NCBI GenBank assembly: GCA_029548025.1
Contig: JAKPOE010000379.1
Coordinates: 1 to 10,466, forward strand
Direction of reading: 5' to 3'
Length of the DNA: 10,466 bases
Origin: Spirochaetota bacterium
Lineage (GTDB): Bacteria; Spirochaetota; UBA4802; UB4802
The translations under genes and the position numbers were made by a program. Below the pieces are notes generated by a model. That model ran no database searches, had not been told where the DNA came from, and worked only from the letters and a program-made list of their open reading frames with translations. This document shows, piece by piece, positions 7,961-10,466 of the stretch. Numbering within the stretch: the first letter of the stretch is position 1; each line of letters opens with the position of its first letter.

Positions 7961-10054
7961 ATGATGCATAAACTGTTTTACCCTGATTCGATTGCTATTG
8001 TAGGTTTGTCCTCGCGTCCAAACAACATTCCACGGCTTACCCTTGAAAATACCTTGCGATGGGGTTATAGTGGAAGAATTTTTGGGGTTAATCCAAAAAG
8101 CGACGATGAGCAGGTTGACGGTATCAGGATGTATAAATCCATAGGAGCCTTGCCTGAAATTCCTGATCTGGTGTATGCACTGGTTCCGGCTAAATTTGTT
8201 CCAGGTATTGTTGAAGAATGTGGTCAAAAAGGTGTACAGTGGATGGCAATCCCCAGTGGTGGATTTTCTGAGTATAGCGAAGAAGGGAAATCACTTGCAC
8301 AGAAAACGGTTGATACTGCAAAAAAATATGGAATTCGTTTTGTTGGGCCCAATGGGTTGACGGTAGCTAATGTTGAAAATGGATTGTGTTTGCCATTTGT
8401 TCCTATTTTACGCCCGCAGTTTGGTGGGATGTCGATAGTATCTCAAAGCGGTGGTGTAGCATTGATGATGTGGAATGTCATAATGGATGAAAATATTGGC
8501 ATAGCAAAATTTGCCAGTATTGGTAATAAATTAGATTTAGATGAGGTGGATTTTCTGGAATATTTAGGCTCTGACCCCGCCACATCAATTATATGTATGT
8601 ACCTTGAAAGTATTCCACGAGGTTCTGATTTTATAAAAGTTGCTGATAGGATAAATAAACCAATAGTTGTATATAAATCGAACACAACGCAGGCTGGAAA
8701 AAAAGCTGCAATGAGTCATACAGCTGCTATGAGTAATGATGAGGATATTATTAACGCTGCATTTGAAAAGGCCGGTATTATCCGTATATACAATTACCAT
8801 GACTTTTTTGCTGTGGCCAAAGCATTTAAATTGCCACCAATGAAGGGGAAGCGTGTGATGGTGATGAGCCCAGCTGGTGGTTTTAGTGTTATGACTGCAG
8901 ATTTATGTGAACAGGCAGGATTTAAATTTGCAAATCCCGGCAAAGAATTTTATGAAAGCTTGCAGAAATTTTCCAATGCTGGTGTTATACAGTTTTCAAA
9001 TCCTCTTGATATGGGCGATATTTATGATCCCGCTTTTACCGCGCATGTACTTTATTCGGTTATGCATAACAATAATGTTGATGGTGCCATGTACGTAAGC
9101 CAGCGTCCACAGATGCCCGACAGGAAAAATGTATTTTCACAGATGTTTTTATCCGACCTTTCAAAAGAAGCATGGGGTGCCATTGTTTCTTCGGGGAAAC
9201 CACTGGCAATTTGCCTGTTAGGTATGGCAAAGTTGATGGCACAGATAAAACGCTCGGTAAACTTCCCAATATTTAACAGTGCCGAGGAGATGGTGCGTGC
9301 AATGAAATTCCAGATGAAATACTGGTTGCGACGTTCTACACCTCAAATGCATGAGTCATACCCAATGAGCCTTGATACTGTATTACGATGGATAACCAAT
9401 CACCATGGCGATATTGGTGAAGATGCCATGGAACTACTTGAGTTCATTGATATTCCCGTGCCACAGTCAGGGATAGCAAAGTCGGAAAAGGAAGCGGTAA
9501 CAGTAGCAAAACAACTTGGCTATCCTGTTGTATGCAAGGTCATTTCCCGCGATATTTTACACAAGTCAGATGTTGGTGGGGTGATAGTTAATGTGAATGG
9601 AGATGAAGGTGTAAAGCAGGCTTATGCAGCAATACAATCCAGTGTACTATCGCATAAACCTGATGCACACATTGAAGGTATACGCATTTCAACAATGGCA
9701 CCTGATGGAGTGGATATGTTTGTGGGGAGCAAATATGATCAGTCATTTGGACAGGTTATTATCTTTGGTTTTGGTGGCATATATGTTGAGGTGTTTAAAG
9801 ACATAGCCTATTGTTTATGCCCGGCTACAAAGGAAGAAATTAAGCAAAAGCTTACTTCATTAAAATCGTATGCACTGCTTAAAGGTGCGCGTGGCAAAAG
9901 TGCACTGGATGTTGATGCCTATGTTGACATTATATGGAAGGTATCACATCTTTTAGCCAGTGCATCCCATATTAAAGAGCTGGACCTTAATCCTGTGCGG
10001 GTGTTTGAACACGGCTGTCAGGTTTTAGATGTGAGGATGAGAATAGTTCATTAA
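7961..10054 (+). CDS. ADP-forming acetate/acyl-CoA ligase, fused alpha and beta subunits
   Basis: Cytoplasmic enzyme of the NDP-forming acyl-CoA synthetase family. It catalyses acyl-CoA + ADP + Pi to acid + ATP + CoA, reversibly, through a phosphohistidine. The 697 residues match a single-chain alpha-beta fusion. In order: a CoA-binding Rossmann domain (about 5-135; AIVGLSSRP at 12-20, PSGGFSE at 98-104, VGPNGL at 128-133); a succinyl-CoA-ligase-like domain (about 157-290; SQSGG at 161-165, candidate phosphorylated His253 in MSHTAAMS); a third CoA-ligase domain (about 295-455; VMSPAGGFSV); and a C-terminal ATP-grasp domain (about 475-697; HKSDVGG at 534-540, GFGGIYVEVFKD at 603-614, ELDLNPVRVF at 673-682). 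The start at 7961 is set by AAAGGAG; an ATG also follows at 7964. The acid used (acetate, branched-chain, aryl or other) cannot be told. GPNG and SHTAA replace the more usual GPNC and SHTG, which suggests a subfamily away from the standard acetate enzymes. The desulfurase-like gene follows after 37 bases. Confidence 0.92.
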   Translation: MMHKLFYPDSIAIVGLSSRPNNIPRLTLENTLRWGYSGRIFGVNPKSDDEQVDGIRMYKSIGALPEIPDLVYALVPAKFVPGIVEECGQKGVQWMAIPSGGFSEYSEEGKSLAQKTVDTAKKYGIRFVGPNGLTVANVENGLCLPFVPILRPQFGGMSIVSQSGGVALMMWNVIMDENIGIAKFASIGNKLDLDEVDFLEYLGSDPATSIICMYLESIPRGSDFIKVADRINKPIVVYKSNTTQAGKKAAMSHTAAMSNDEDIINAAFEKAGIIRIYNYHDFFAVAKAFKLPPMKGKRVMVMSPAGGFSVMTADLCEQAGFKFANPGKEFYESLQKFSNAGVIQFSNPLDMGDIYDPAFTAHVLYSVMHNNNVDGAMYVSQRPQMPDRKNVFSQMFLSDLSKEAWGAIVSSGKPLAICLLGMAKLMAQIKRSVNFPIFNSAEEMVRAMKFQMKYWLRRSTPQMHESYPMSLDTVLRWITNHHGDIGEDAMELLEFIDIPVPQSGIAKSEKEAVTVAKQLGYPVVCKVISRDILHKSDVGGVIVNVNGDEGVKQAYAAIQSSVLSHKPDAHIEGIRISTMAPDGVDMFVGSKYDQSFGQVIIFGFGGIYVEVFKDIAYCLCPATKEEIKQKLTSLKSYALLKGARGKSALDVDAYVDIIWKVSHLLASASHIKELDLNPVRVFEHGCQVLDVRMRIVH

Positions 10055-10062
10055 ATTTTAAT
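10050..10062. repeat. AT-only palindrome ATTAAA-T-TTTAAT over the ligase stop
   Basis: Perfect 6-base arms around one base, covering the ligase stop codon and touching the candidate -35 of the next gene. The single-base centre cannot form a hairpin loop, so it is not a terminator. It could be a protein site, but pure A/T palindromes are common by chance. Confidence 0.2.
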
Positions 10063-10090
10063 TTGCAGGTTGTTGTGGCACTGCTATACT
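10063..10090 (+). promoter_or_regulatory. Candidate extended -10 promoter for the class V aminotransferase gene
   Basis: TGCTATACT at 10082-10090 is an extended -10 (TG-N plus TATACT, 5 of 6). A weak -35, TTGCAG (10063-10068), lies 16 bases before the hexamer. Transcription would start at about 10097-10098, on or beside the second ATG at 10098. This fits a leaderless message and would explain why no Shine-Dalgarno is present. Read-through from the ligase gene is also possible, since no terminator separates them. Confidence 0.4.
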
Positions 10091-10091
10091 T

Positions 10092-10466
10092 ATGGCTATG
10101 GTATATCTTGATAATGCAGCAACCAGTTTTCCCAAACCGGATACGGTAATAAAGGCTGTAACCAATTGCTTAACAAACTACTGTGCTAATCCAGGCCGTT
10201 CAGGGCATTCACTTTCCATTGAAGCAGCGCGGAAAGTATTTGAAACGCGTGAAACTGTTGCCGAATTGTTTCATGCAAAAGATTCACGGTATGTCATCTT
10301 TACTGCCAATGCCACAATGGCAATCAATCTGGTTTTTCATGCACTTTTGCAAAAAGGCGATCATGTCGTCGTCTCATCAATGGAACACAATGCAGTGATG
10401 CGTCCTCTCAGACATTGGGAATCACAGGGTATCATCACACTTTCTTTGGCAAATGCCGATGGCAAT
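10092..10466 (+). CDS. Class V aminotransferase / cysteine desulfurase family protein (3' partial)
   Basis: PLP enzyme of fold type I, cytoplasmic, related to NifS/SufS-type desulfurases that move sulfur from cysteine to a persulfide. The 125 visible codons run off the window end. They show the family start YLDNAATSFPKP (residues 5-16), NPGRSGH (33-39), the PLP-phosphate-binding turn NAT (73-75), KGDHVVVSSMEHN (88-100) with His99 as the expected ring-stacking residue, then RPL (104-106). This pattern best fits the branch annotated simply as cysteine desulfurase family protein. The PLP lysine and the catalytic cysteine lie beyond the window, so activity is unproven and another class V reaction is possible. 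ATG at 10092 gives MAMVYLDNAA; ATG at 10098 gives MVYLDNAA, closer to the usual family start. Neither has a Shine-Dalgarno. It follows the ligase by 37 bases on the same strand. Confidence 0.9.
   Translation, partial: MAMVYLDNAATSFPKPDTVIKAVTNCLTNYCANPGRSGHSLSIEAARKVFETRETVAELFHAKDSRYVIFTANATMAINLVFHALLQKGDHVVVSSMEHNAVMRPLRHWESQGIITLSLANADGN

Noticed and set aside
10076..10090. Possible sigma-54 promoter starting TGGCAC
   Set aside because: The -24 half matches, but 10 bases after GG the sequence is CT where GC is required.
10183..10398. 71-codon + strand frame near the window end
   Set aside because: Out of frame with the class V aminotransferase, whose motifs are clear over the same bases.
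1..10466. RNA genes, CRISPR arrays, mobile elements or phage genes
   Set aside because: No tRNA- or rRNA-like sequence, no regularly spaced repeats, and no transposase, integrase or phage proteins were seen; almost the whole window is covered by four typical chromosomal genes.

Overview
The window is an ordinary-looking, gene-dense stretch of an AT-leaning bacterial chromosome, read entirely on the + strand. An alpha-2-macroglobulin with an intact thioester motif, next to penicillin-binding protein 1C, points to a diderm bacterium with a periplasm and peptidoglycan. The taxon cannot be fixed from sequence alone. A spirochaete or deltaproteobacterium-like host would fit the moderate A+T content and the single-chain ADP-forming acyl-CoA synthetase, but this is a low-confidence guess.

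Layout. (1) Positions 2-5494 hold most of a very large bacterial alpha-2-macroglobulin whose start lies before the window. (2) Positions 5491-7779 encode PBP1C (pbpC), which overlaps the macroglobulin gene by 4 bases (ATGA). The two form the well-known anti-protease plus peptidoglycan-synthase pair. (3) A 181-base AT-rich spacer (7780-7960) has no evident terminator. It carries plausible promoter elements, a 15-base palindrome placed between a candidate -35 and -10, and a strong Shine-Dalgarno. (4) Positions 7961-10054 encode a fused alpha-beta ADP-forming acetate/acyl-CoA ligase. (5) After a 37-base gap, positions 10092 (or 10098) to the window end hold the first 125 codons of a class V aminotransferase / cysteine desulfurase family protein, cut by the window edge.

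How the genes work together. The first two probably act in one periplasmic defence and repair unit: the macroglobulin traps an intruding protease through its bait and thioester, and PBP1C makes or repairs peptidoglycan. The last two are cytoplasmic metabolic enzymes (substrate-level ATP formation from an acyl-CoA; PLP-dependent sulfur or amino-group chemistry) with no obvious functional link to the first pair or to each other.

No RNA gene, CRISPR array, insertion sequence or phage gene was seen. No clearly new system was found. The best leads are regulatory: a palindrome inside the ligase promoter, and an extended -10 placed so that the desulfurase mRNA could be leaderless.
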